A stretch of DNA of 64,000 bases from Franconibacter pulveris DSM 19144 (GTDB lineage Bacteria; Pseudomonadota; Gammaproteobacteria; Enterobacterales; Enterobacteriaceae), in NCBI GenBank assembly GCA_000621185.1, contig JHYZ01000019.1, positions 23,044 through 87,043 on the forward strand, in the 5' to 3' direction. The first letter of the stretch is position 1, and each line of letters starts with the position of its first letter. The position numbers and the translations under genes were made by a program. Under the pieces are notes generated by a model that saw nothing but the letters and a program-made list of their open reading frames with translations, was not told the DNA's origin and did no database searches. Of this stretch, positions 18,226 to 26,133 are shown one piece after another.

Positions 18226-19127
18226 CGGTTTTTCTGGACTCGCCCCTTGGCCGCGACAGCCGGGAAGGGCGTCGGCGGGTAACGCGCGCGCTGCGGCTGA
18301 CCGGCGCTTTTCTTGGCAAAATGGCGCGCAATCCGCTGACGGCGACGGGCGGTGGGATTATTGCCCTGTTGCTGCTGGTGGCGATATTCGCGCCGCTCAT
18401 CGCGCCCTGGCACCCGCTGGTGCAGGATCTCAACAACGCGCTGACGGCGCCGAATGCGCAGCACTGGTTCGGCACCGACGAGTTCGGGCGCGACATCTTC
18501 AGCCGGCTGGTCTACGGCTCGCGCATTACGCTTTATATCGTGCTGCTGGTTTCGGTTACCGTCGGCCCGCTGGGGTTGCTGCTCGGCGTGACGGCGGGGT
18601 ATTTCGGCGGCAAGGTCGATATGGTGTTAATGCGCGTGACGGATATTTTCATCTCCTTCCCGAGCCTGGTGCTGGCGTTGGCGTTTGTCGCCGCGCTCGG
18701 CCCGGGGCTTGAGCATGTGGTTATCGCCATTACGCTCACCGCGTGGCCGCCGATAGCGCGTCTGGCGCGGGCGGAAACCCTCTCGCTGCGCCAGGCGGAT
18801 TTTATCTCCGCGGTGCGCCTGCAGGGCGCGTCGCCGGTGCGCGTGCTGTGGCGCCACATTGTGCCGCTCTGCCTGCCGTCGGTCATCATCCGCATCACTA
18901 TGAACATGGCGGGGATAATCCTGACCGCCGCCGGGCTTGGCTTCCTGGGCCTCGGCGCGCAGCCGCCGCAGCCGGAGTGGGGTGCCATGATCTCAAGCGG
19001 GCGCACCTACATGATGGAGTGCTGGTGGGTGGTGACCATTCCGGGGCTGGCGATTTTAATCAACAGCCTGGCGTTTAACTTCTTAGGAGACGGCTTACGT
19101 GACATCCTCGATCCTCGCAACGACTAA
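18222..19127 (+). CDS. ABC transporter permease, DppC type
   Basis: 301 residues, six predicted helices. It has the family-typical HWFGTDEFGRDIFSRLVYGSR after the first helix, the EAA loop (ARAETLSLRQADFISAVRLQG) and the ending FLGDGLRDILDPR. Starts within the stop of the preceding permease gene (ATGA) and overlaps the following ATPase gene by 29 bases. Confidence 0.92.
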   Translation: MTVFLDSPLGRDSREGRRRVTRALRLTGAFLGKMARNPLTATGGGIIALLLLVAIFAPLIAPWHPLVQDLNNALTAPNAQHWFGTDEFGRDIFSRLVYGSRITLYIVLLVSVTVGPLGLLLGVTAGYFGGKVDMVLMRVTDIFISFPSLVLALAFVAALGPGLEHVVIAITLTAWPPIARLARAETLSLRQADFISAVRLQGASPVRVLWRHIVPLCLPSVIIRITMNMAGIILTAAGLGFLGLGAQPPQPEWGAMISSGRTYMMECWWVVTIPGLAILINSLAFNFLGDGLRDILDPRND

Positions 19128-19962
19128 TTCGCCCTTGCTCGATGTCCGCAATCTGCATGTCGATTTCAGCAACGGCGCGGCGGTGACGCACGCGGTGCGC
19201 GGCGTCTCTTTTCAACTGGGGCGCGAGAAGCTGGCTATCGTCGGCGAATCCGGCTCCGGCAAGTCCACCGTGGGCAGGGCGCTGCTGCATTTGCACCCGA
19301 AAAAAACCCGCATCACCGCCGAGAAAATGCAGTTCGGCGATATCGACCTGCGCACGGTCAGCGAGGCGCAAATGCGCCAGATCCGCGGCAAACGGATATC
19401 GATGATCATGCAGGATCCTAAGTATTCGCTGAACCCGGTGGTGCGCGTGGGCGATCAAATCGCTGAAGCCTGGCTTACGCACCATCGCGGGCGTAAAGCG
19501 CAGGCGAAAGAGAAAGCGCTGGCGATGCTGGAGGTAGTGCGCATTCGTCAGCCCGAGCGCGTTTACCAGCTTTACCCGCATGAGATTTCCGGCGGGCAAG
19601 GGCAGCGCATCATGATAGCCATGATGCTGATTACCGACCCGGAACTGGTGATAGCGGATGAACCGACTTCGGCGCTGGATGTCTCGGTACGTCTGCAGGT
19701 GCTGGGGCTGCTGGATGACCTGGTGCAGTCGCGCGGGCTGGGGCTTATTTTTATCAGCCATGATATCAACCTGGTGCGCAGCTTTTGCGACCGGGTGCTG
19801 GTGATGTACGCCGGGCGGGTGGTGGAATCGCTCGCCGCCTGCGATTTGCACAAGGCGCAACACCCTTATACCCAGGGACTCATCGACTCCCTGCCGGAAA
19901 TTCACCGCCGCCGCGCGGTATTACCGGTTCTGCAACGCCAGGCGAGCTGGCTCACGGACTAA
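19099..19962 (+). CDS. ABC transporter ATPase, DppD type
   Basis: 287 residues. Walker A is GESGSGKST, the signature is EISGGQGQR, Walker B is LVIADEPTSALD and the switch histidine is in FISHD. The end (HPYTQGLIDSLPEIHRRRAVLP) is the oligopeptide-type C-terminus. The GTG at 19099 lies inside the preceding gene and has an AGGAGA box at good distance. It works as a heterodimer with the next ATPase on the cytoplasmic side. Confidence 0.9.
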   Translation: MTSSILATTNSPLLDVRNLHVDFSNGAAVTHAVRGVSFQLGREKLAIVGESGSGKSTVGRALLHLHPKKTRITAEKMQFGDIDLRTVSEAQMRQIRGKRISMIMQDPKYSLNPVVRVGDQIAEAWLTHHRGRKAQAKEKALAMLEVVRIRQPERVYQLYPHEISGGQGQRIMIAMMLITDPELVIADEPTSALDVSVRLQVLGLLDDLVQSRGLGLIFISHDINLVRSFCDRVLVMYAGRVVESLAACDLHKAQHPYTQGLIDSLPEIHRRRAVLPVLQRQASWLTD

Positions 19963-19972
19963 GGAGACGCAG

Positions 19973-20746
19973 ATGATAACAGTCAACCATCTTAACCTGA
20001 CGTTTGGCGAGGGCAGCAGGCAGAACCAGGTGTTGCATGATGTCACTTTTGAGGTGCGGCCCGGCGAGATTTACGGGCTGGTGGGTGAATCCGGCTCCGG
20101 AAAAACCACGGTGCTGAAGTGCCTTGCGGGGCTGTTCACCCACTGGCGAGGCGAGCTGGCTATCAATAACGTTCCGCTGGAAAAGCGCATCAGCCGCGAG
20201 CGTTGTCGGCGGGTGCAGATGGTCTTTCAGGACCCTTATGGCTCGCTGCATCCGCGTCATACCATCAGCGATATCCTCGAAGAGCCGTTGCTGATTCACG
20301 GCATTCCCGAGCGTGACCGCCGCGTCAATAGTTTGCTGGACAGAGTGGGCCTTAGCAGGACGTTTCGCGACCGTTATCCGCACCAGCTTTCCGGGGGGCA
20401 GCGCCAGCGCGTGGCGATTGCGCGGGCGCTTATTCTGGAGCCGCAGGTTTTGCTGCTGGATGAGCCGACCTCGGCGCTGGACGTGTCGGTGCAGGCTGAG
20501 ATCCTCAACCTGTTGGCCGAGCTACAGAAGGAGGCGAACCTGACTTATCTGATGGTAACGCACGACCTTGGCGTCATCGCCCATCTGTGCCAGAAGGTGG
20601 CGGTGATGCAGTACGGCAAAATCCTCGAGACGCTTACGGTGGAAGCGCTGGTCAAAGGCGACGTCGCCACCGCCTACACCCGCATGTTGATTAACGGCAG
20701 CCAGCGCTATTCGCGGGAAATGGCGCGGGAAGTCGCGGCGTATTAA
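19973..20746 (+). CDS. ABC transporter ATPase, DppF type
   Basis: 257 residues with Walker A GESGSGKTT, Q-loop FQDPYGSLHPRHT, signature QLSGGQRQR, Walker B LLLDEPTSALD and VTHD switch. Starts 10 bases after the partner ATPase behind an AAGGAG box, completing the six-gene operon that begins with the enolase-family dehydratase. The C-terminus lacks the long oligopeptide extension seen in the partner. Confidence 0.9.
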   Translation: MITVNHLNLTFGEGSRQNQVLHDVTFEVRPGEIYGLVGESGSGKTTVLKCLAGLFTHWRGELAINNVPLEKRISRERCRRVQMVFQDPYGSLHPRHTISDILEEPLLIHGIPERDRRVNSLLDRVGLSRTFRDRYPHQLSGGQRQRVAIARALILEPQVLLLDEPTSALDVSVQAEILNLLAELQKEANLTYLMVTHDLGVIAHLCQKVAVMQYGKILETLTVEALVKGDVATAYTRMLINGSQRYSREMAREVAAY

Positions 20747-20773
20747 GTCAGCGTCGGGAGAAATCGAGGCGAT

Positions 20774-20796
20774 AAAAAAGCCCCTCTGCGAGGGGC
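20774..20796 (-). terminator. Rho-independent terminator
   Basis: GCCCCTC-GCA-GAGGGGC followed by a T6 run on the minus strand, just beyond the end of the leftward permease gene. It can also halt the rightward ABC operon, though that side lacks a T-run. Confidence 0.85.
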
Positions 20797-20816
20797 ATAA
20801 TGCAACCTGAGCGGCG

Positions 20817-22076
20817 TTACGCCATCGAATAGAGCAGGGCGGAAAGCGTCGCCACGCCGGCCAGGGCGATGACGGCGGTTTTTACGCCGCGCAGTTCGCG
20901 CAGTTCGGCGCGGGTATAGATAAGCCAGGCCGGGATCAGAAACAGGATGATGGCGATAAGCGGCCCGCAGAAGGTTTCAATCAGCGTAATGACGTTCGGG
21001 TTGGCGTACACGATGCCGAAGGTCAGCGCGAACATAATCAGGTAAGCAAGACGCTTGCCGCCCGCGCCCTTGATGCCGGAGGCTTCGGTAATGAGCTGCG
21101 CGAAGGTTTCGGTGACGGAAAGCCCTACGCCGAGAAACGATTTTGTCATGCCCACAATAGCGATAAACGGCGCCAGCAGATAGACAAGCTGCGAGCCTTC
21201 CGCCGACACCACTGACAGCACGTTCAGGTTCTGCGCTTTGGCCTGTGCGAAGCTGTCGTGCGGAATGCTTAATACGCAGCTCAGTACAAAGAAGAGGATG
21301 CTGAAGAAAATCGCGCCGTAGGCCATGCGGATAACCAACAGCGCCTTGCGCTCGCCTTCCGCTTTCCGTTCACGGTAGTACGAGGTCAGCGGCGAAACCA
21401 TCGGCGCGCAGCAGAACGAGAAGGTGATAAGCGGCAGCGTCAGCCAGATGCTTTTTAGCGTCTCGGTAAGGGGCGCCGCATGCGCTTTCGTTATCACGCC
21501 CGCCAGGTTCGCTATATTCCAGTGGGGGATTTGCAGCAGGGCGATGAGCAAAATGGAGGCGGCAAACGGCAACGCCAGCGCGCTCATGGTGCCGACTACT
21601 TTGTCGCGCCCTTTGCTCAGCACCGCGTAAATCCCGGCGACGACGAGAAAAGCGAGCAGGCCGCGGGAAAGGTGAGCCGCATGCAGATGGGCGCTCAGGT
21701 AATTATCCAGCGCGTTAACCAGCGCCACGCCGAATACCAGCGTCACCGGGAAGAACGCCAGGCAGTAAAAGAGCATAATCGCAAGCTCCCCTTTGCCCTT
21801 AAAAAAGGAGCCGAAAATCGGCAGCGATGAGTCCGCCGTCGGCTGCTCTTTCATATAAACGCGACACAGCATCAGGTGCGGCATCAGCGAGAGCGGCAGA
21901 CCGGCAAGCAGCATCATCAGAAAAATAACCGGCCCCTGGGTGCCTACCTCCACCGGCAGGAACAGCGTGCCTGCGCCTACCGCCGTGCCATAAAGCCCCA
22001 GCGCCCAGACATTGTCGCGCCATTTCCAGCCTGCGCGGACCGCGCCTTCGCTCTTCTCTTGTGTTGCCGAAATCAT
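20817..22076 (-). CDS. HAAAP-family amino acid permease (SdaC/YhjV type)
   Basis: 419 residues, about 11 membrane helices. It starts with the family motif KWRDNVWALGLYGTAVGAGTLFLPVEVG and has FSFCCAPMVSPLTSYYR and IVYANPNVITLIETFCGPLIA. Hydroxy/aromatic amino acid permeases of this family import serine, threonine or aromatic amino acids with protons. The closest relative I recall is YhjV of E. coli, whose substrate is not settled. It stands alone with a terminator behind it. Confidence 0.88.
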   Translation of the reverse strand: MISATQEKSEGAVRAGWKWRDNVWALGLYGTAVGAGTLFLPVEVGTQGPVIFLMMLLAGLPLSLMPHLMLCRVYMKEQPTADSSLPIFGSFFKGKGELAIMLFYCLAFFPVTLVFGVALVNALDNYLSAHLHAAHLSRGLLAFLVVAGIYAVLSKGRDKVVGTMSALALPFAASILLIALLQIPHWNIANLAGVITKAHAAPLTETLKSIWLTLPLITFSFCCAPMVSPLTSYYRERKAEGERKALLVIRMAYGAIFFSILFFVLSCVLSIPHDSFAQAKAQNLNVLSVVSAEGSQLVYLLAPFIAIVGMTKSFLGVGLSVTETFAQLITEASGIKGAGGKRLAYLIMFALTFGIVYANPNVITLIETFCGPLIAIILFLIPAWLIYTRAELRELRGVKTAVIALAGVATLSALLYSMA

Positions 22077-22391
22077 AAGTAAACCGCTTTCTGGTGTTGT
22101 TAAGTCATTGCTGTGACTGCTTTACTGGCGAGGCCTTGTCATGCTCCGTCAGGACTACCCCCATCGCGCCGGGGCTTTTATCCGGGCTGGCAAATTTTGT
22201 TTAAATATCATCGCCGCCGCAGAAAGGGGCGCATTATAGGGGCATCTTTCGGGGTAAGTAAAATCGCAGGGGAAATCGCGTGGAAAGCGCGAAGGGCGCT
22301 GTTTTGACTGTTTTTCAGCAAAAGCCATAAAAGCGGGCGGCAGAAGAACCGTAGCAAACCCGGCGCGAGGCCGGGTTTGGTTTATGCGCCG
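22077..22391. other. intergenic region with terminator
   Basis: About 315 bases between two leftward genes. It holds the promoter of the HAAAP permease and, at 22356-22378, a hairpin (AAACCCGGC / GCCGGGTTT) that ends the upstream kinase/carrier operon. Nothing else is visible. Confidence 0.6.
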
Positions 22392-23903
22392 TCAGGATAA
22401 CGCCGCGCCGACCACCAGGAACAGACAGGTGGCGACAGCCAGCATCGCCAGCAGCGGCAGCACCCACATCAGGTAGCGCGGGTAGCTAACTTTCGCCAGC
22501 GCCAGTCCGCTCATCACGATGGCCGACGTGGGAGAGATCATCGCGATAGCGCCCACTGACCCCTGATACGCCGTCACGACGATTTCTCGTCCAACGCCCG
22601 CGAAATCGGCAATCGGGGCGAGCACCGGCATGGCGAGCGTCGCAAGGCCCGACGAGCTTGGCACCAGGAAAGAGAGCGGCATGATAATCAGGTACATGAT
22701 AACCGCGAACAGGCCGGAGGAGGCGCCGCTGACCACGCTCTCCATCGAGTGCAGCACGGTATCGGTTATCTGCGCGTTATGCATGATGACGGTAATGCCG
22801 CGCGCCAGCACGATGACCAGCGCCGCGCCCATGAAGTCCGCAATGCCCGCCAGCATGGCGTTAAACAGGTTGTTGCCGCGCAGCCCGCCAAGCCATCCGG
22901 TGACCACGGACATCACCAGAAACAGCGCGGTCAGCTCCGGGAAATACCAGTCGAGCTGCCAGGGCCACGACGCCGCCTGCGGCCCGACAATCACCTGCGC
23001 CCAGGGAATGATGGCGAAAATCATAAACGCGAAGGTGGCGGCGAAGGCTGCCATCACCGCTTTCTGGCGGCCCGTCATCGGTTGCGGCAACTGCAGACGC
23101 GCCTGCGCCAGCTCGCGATCTTCATCGGTGAAGCCCACCACCGAATGGGCGGCGTTGCGCTGTACGCGCCGGGCATAAATAACCACATAGGCAATGGCGA
23201 GCCCCGTGAGCGCGAGAAACATGATAAACCGCAGCCCGATGCCGCTGCCCATCGGCACGCCTGCGCCCGCCGAGGCGGCGCCGGTCATAAACGGGTTAAC
23301 GGTGGAGTTCATGTTGCCGACCACCGAGCCGACCAGGATTACCCCTACCGCCGTCATGCGGTCGAACCCCAGCCCCAGCAGCAGCGGCACCAGCAGCGCG
23401 TAAAAGCCCAGCGTCTCCTCGCCCATGCCGTACGTGGAGCCGCCGATGGCGATAAGCAGCATCACCATGGCGATAAGCAAGCCGCCGCGCCGCCGGAAGC
23501 GCTGCGCCACGTGGCCGAGGCAGGCGTCGATGGCCCCCGTTTTGGTGGTGGTGACAATAAACGCGCCGAGCGATAACACGTAAAAGAAGACGCCAATGGC
23601 GCCGAAGATACTGCCGCTCTCATAAGGCCCAACGAACCCGGCGGCGTTTTCAATACCGTAGAGACCGTTAACCGGCGCGAGGAAAAGCTCCTTCACGCGC
23701 TGGTGCGCCGAAAGCGGGCTGGCGGCAACCTGAAAACTGCCCGCTACCGGCCGGCCATCCTGCGTCTGATAGTGCCCGGCGGGGATTATCCAGGTCAGAA
23801 GCCAAACCACGACGGTAATGACGATAAGAACGGTGTACGTGCTCGGGAAACGCCACGCTTTGCTGGCCGCCGGAGCGGCTTCGCTTTCATACTGGGACAT
23901 CAT
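22392..23903 (-). CDS. YfcC-type (DcuC/ArcD superfamily) carrier
   Basis: 503 residues, about 12 helices. The N-terminus (RFPSTYTVLIVITVVVWLLT, then IPAGHYQ) and the loop motifs GGSTYGMGEETLGFYALLVP, NSTVNPFMTGAASAGAGVP and VPSSSGLATLAMPVLAPIADFAG are those of the YfcC family, related to arginine/ornithine and C4-dicarboxylate exchangers. Its ATG overlaps the stop of the kinase gene, so it is the third gene of a SIS-kinase-carrier operon. The likely cargo is the compound processed by those two enzymes, perhaps an amino-acid conjugate of a sugar; this is inference. Confidence 0.85.
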   Translation of the reverse strand: MMSQYESEAAPAASKAWRFPSTYTVLIVITVVVWLLTWIIPAGHYQTQDGRPVAGSFQVAASPLSAHQRVKELFLAPVNGLYGIENAAGFVGPYESGSIFGAIGVFFYVLSLGAFIVTTTKTGAIDACLGHVAQRFRRRGGLLIAMVMLLIAIGGSTYGMGEETLGFYALLVPLLLGLGFDRMTAVGVILVGSVVGNMNSTVNPFMTGAASAGAGVPMGSGIGLRFIMFLALTGLAIAYVVIYARRVQRNAAHSVVGFTDEDRELAQARLQLPQPMTGRQKAVMAAFAATFAFMIFAIIPWAQVIVGPQAASWPWQLDWYFPELTALFLVMSVVTGWLGGLRGNNLFNAMLAGIADFMGAALVIVLARGITVIMHNAQITDTVLHSMESVVSGASSGLFAVIMYLIIMPLSFLVPSSSGLATLAMPVLAPIADFAGVGREIVVTAYQGSVGAIAMISPTSAIVMSGLALAKVSYPRYLMWVLPLLAMLAVATCLFLVVGAALS

Positions 23904-24835
23904 GCACCTCGCAGAGGAGAAGATAAGGAAGCCTCGGGCGCTATCTGCCGCGCCAGGCGCAGCGCGCCGCTTACCGGCGCAGCCTGCAACAGGGAGAGCG
24001 ATAAACCCGCATCATGCTGGCGCAACGCGTTAGCCAGCAGGCCGAACAGAACAGGCTGATGGCGAATGACGCCGCCTGCGGCGATAACCTGATTAAACGT
24101 CGCGCCGCGCTCGCGCAGGCGCAGTATCAGCGAGGTGAGCGACACCACCGCCGCGTCGACCACCTGGCGGGCGAGCCGCGAATCTCGCGGCAGACAGTCG
24201 AAAATCAGCGGCGCATGGCGGCTCCATTCGCTGGCGGGCGTACGCAGCAGCTGCGAAGGGAGGTCCAGCAGGTGCGCGACGCCGAAGGCTTCCACCAGCG
24301 TGGTGGTCAGCGGGTCGTCCTGGCAGCCGCCGTCCCAGTCCAGCAGGATGGCGCCGATAGCCGCGCGCACCAGGCCGCTGGCGCCGCCTTCATCACCTAC
24401 CACCCAGCCCCAGCCGCCGGTCTGCAACCAGCCGCCGTCCGCGCCCCGGGCGACAGCCACCGAACCGGTACCGGCAATCAGGCCTGCCGCGGGTTCTCCA
24501 TAGGCGCTTAACGCCACCAGCGCCGCGTCATTCACCACCTGGCATACCGAGCCGGGCAGGCGGTCGGCCATTAACGCCGTCATGGTGGCGCACTCCTCGG
24601 GGGTATCGCAGCCGTGCGCGCCGATGCCTACCGCCACGGGCGGCGCGGTTAGCTTCGCCTGTTTGCAGGCAAAGGCAATCAGCTCCGCCATGCGCGCGGA
24701 TTTGCGCGACCAGGGCTCGCCGCTCCAGGGGCCGGTGGGCCACTGCTGGTCAAACAGCAGCCTGCCGCTGCGGTCTTCAATGCGCACCTGAATTTTGCTG
24801 CCGCCGACGTCCATTCCTAACCAGCTGGCGTTCAT
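23900..24835 (-). CDS. BadF/N-acetylglucosamine-kinase-like sugar kinase
   Basis: 311 residues of the actin-like ATPase fold: phosphate-1 loop GMDVGGSKIQVRI, phosphate-2 LIAGTGSVAVARG, GGWGWVVGDEGGASGL (typical of the GlcNAc-kinase-like BadF/BcrA group) and adenosine-loop IAAGGVI. It probably phosphorylates a hexosamine or sugar conjugate. ATGA overlaps couple it to the SIS gene before it and the carrier after it. Confidence 0.87.
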   Translation of the reverse strand: MNASWLGMDVGGSKIQVRIEDRSGRLLFDQQWPTGPWSGEPWSRKSARMAELIAFACKQAKLTAPPVAVGIGAHGCDTPEECATMTALMADRLPGSVCQVVNDAALVALSAYGEPAAGLIAGTGSVAVARGADGGWLQTGGWGWVVGDEGGASGLVRAAIGAILLDWDGGCQDDPLTTTLVEAFGVAHLLDLPSQLLRTPASEWSRHAPLIFDCLPRDSRLARQVVDAAVVSLTSLILRLRERGATFNQVIAAGGVIRHQPVLFGLLANALRQHDAGLSLSLLQAAPVSGALRLARQIAPEASLSSPLRGA

Positions 24836-25848
24836 AAGCCTGCTCCGCTTATTTTGGTATCGATTCGCTCCACAATGCCGGCATCGATATCCCGGCCCAG
24901 CACCGCGCCAAGATGGATGGCGAGCAACTCCATTGCCAGCAACTCGAGCGTCAGCCGTTGTAAAGGCGGCAGGGAAGGGAGGGTCAACGTCTCCACGCCC
25001 GGAATCGTCTGCGGGGTATCGGTAATTAACAGCACCGGCACCTTAAACGCCGCCATCTGTTTTGCCAGCAACACTTCGCGTTCGCCGCCAATCACCACGT
25101 GGGCGGTATTGCCCACCGCGTCGGTCATGCCGTGCAGGTAGTGGCGCGTGCCCATGCCCATCGCGGCGGCTTTCGGGCCTTCGCGCAGCAGCAACGCCCC
25201 CTGTTCCGCAGCGCTCAGGCTACCGCCAGCGCCGACCAGATCGATACAGCCTACATCCTGCAGCCGGGCGGCGAAGCGCGCAATAACCGCCTCGGCGGCG
25301 GGCCGCAGCGCGGTCAACTGTTCAGGCAAACGCTGCCACTCTGCCTGCGTATCGCGGCCGATCAGCGCATCGGTGAGCAGCCCCAGGCTGACGCTGGTCG
25401 CCATCAACGCGACCGAGGACATGCCCGAATCGATTAGCGTGCCGAGCCACAGCGGCTTCGCGGCGATGCGCTCCAGCGGCGAGTCAGCCTGGTTGACCAC
25501 CGTCAGCCGCCGCTCGTGTCGCTGCTGTTGCAGCATGCGCACCACTTCCGGGCTGCGCCCGCTCTGTGAGACGCCGATATACCAGTCGGCAAGCGGCGGG
25601 GCGCCTGCGGGCATATCATCGCCGTTCGAGCGAAACGCCCGTATTCCGGCGGCTCGCAGCGCGTGCACCGGCGAGGCGAGCACGGCATAGGACGCGCCGA
25701 TACCGGCAAATAACAGGGTGTCGCGGCGCATCGCTTCAGTATCCAGCGACGCTATCCACGCCTGCGTTCGCGCCACGGTTTGCGCGAAGGCGTCGCCCTG
25801 CTGCATCACCCCCTGCGCGAAGGGAATTAAGATTTCGTTATCGGTCAT
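24832..25848 (-). CDS. SIS-domain sugar isomerase/deglycase (GlmS C-terminal/FrlB/AgaS-like)
   Basis: 338 residues with two SIS domains. The first has FAGIGASYAVLASP and VSQSGRSPEVVRML, the second VGAGGSLSAAEQGALLLREGPK. There is no glutaminase domain, so it is not a GlmS synthase; it fits the deaminases and deglycases that remove an amine or amino acid from a phosphorylated amino sugar. First gene of a three-gene operon with the kinase and carrier. Divergent from the ROK-type regulator. Confidence 0.88.
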   Translation of the reverse strand: MTDNEILIPFAQGVMQQGDAFAQTVARTQAWIASLDTEAMRRDTLLFAGIGASYAVLASPVHALRAAGIRAFRSNGDDMPAGAPPLADWYIGVSQSGRSPEVVRMLQQQRHERRLTVVNQADSPLERIAAKPLWLGTLIDSGMSSVALMATSVSLGLLTDALIGRDTQAEWQRLPEQLTALRPAAEAVIARFAARLQDVGCIDLVGAGGSLSAAEQGALLLREGPKAAAMGMGTRHYLHGMTDAVGNTAHVVIGGEREVLLAKQMAAFKVPVLLITDTPQTIPGVETLTLPSLPPLQRLTLELLAMELLAIHLGAVLGRDIDAGIVERIDTKISGAGL

Positions 25849-26133
25849 AAGCGGTTGGGTCTCTTTTCTGTTCTGATGGTTGTTTTTGCTTCACAGACAC
25901 CATCGCACAGCCGCCGCGCTGCCAGCTATGGTTATTTAATTTGTTTAATTTCAATTGATTATGATTATATTGCCCCAATAACCGTGAGCGCGGTCACGAC
26001 AGCGGTTTACCGCCTCACAAGATAACTTGACCAGCGTGACGCTTTTCATGCATATAAACTGACCGGATTAACACAATATTGACCGGCTGGGCGGCCCGTT
26101 CGCCGCCTGGCGGTTTATGAATAAGGAAAGGGT
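25849..26133. promoter_or_regulatory. divergent promoter region with CRP-like site
   Basis: 285 non-coding bases, AT-rich in the middle. CGTGA-GCGCGG-TCACG at 25983-25998 has perfect GTGA/TCAC arms for CRP and lies almost exactly midway, about 143 bases from each start codon. This fits glucose control of the catabolic operon, its regulator, or both. Confidence 0.6.
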
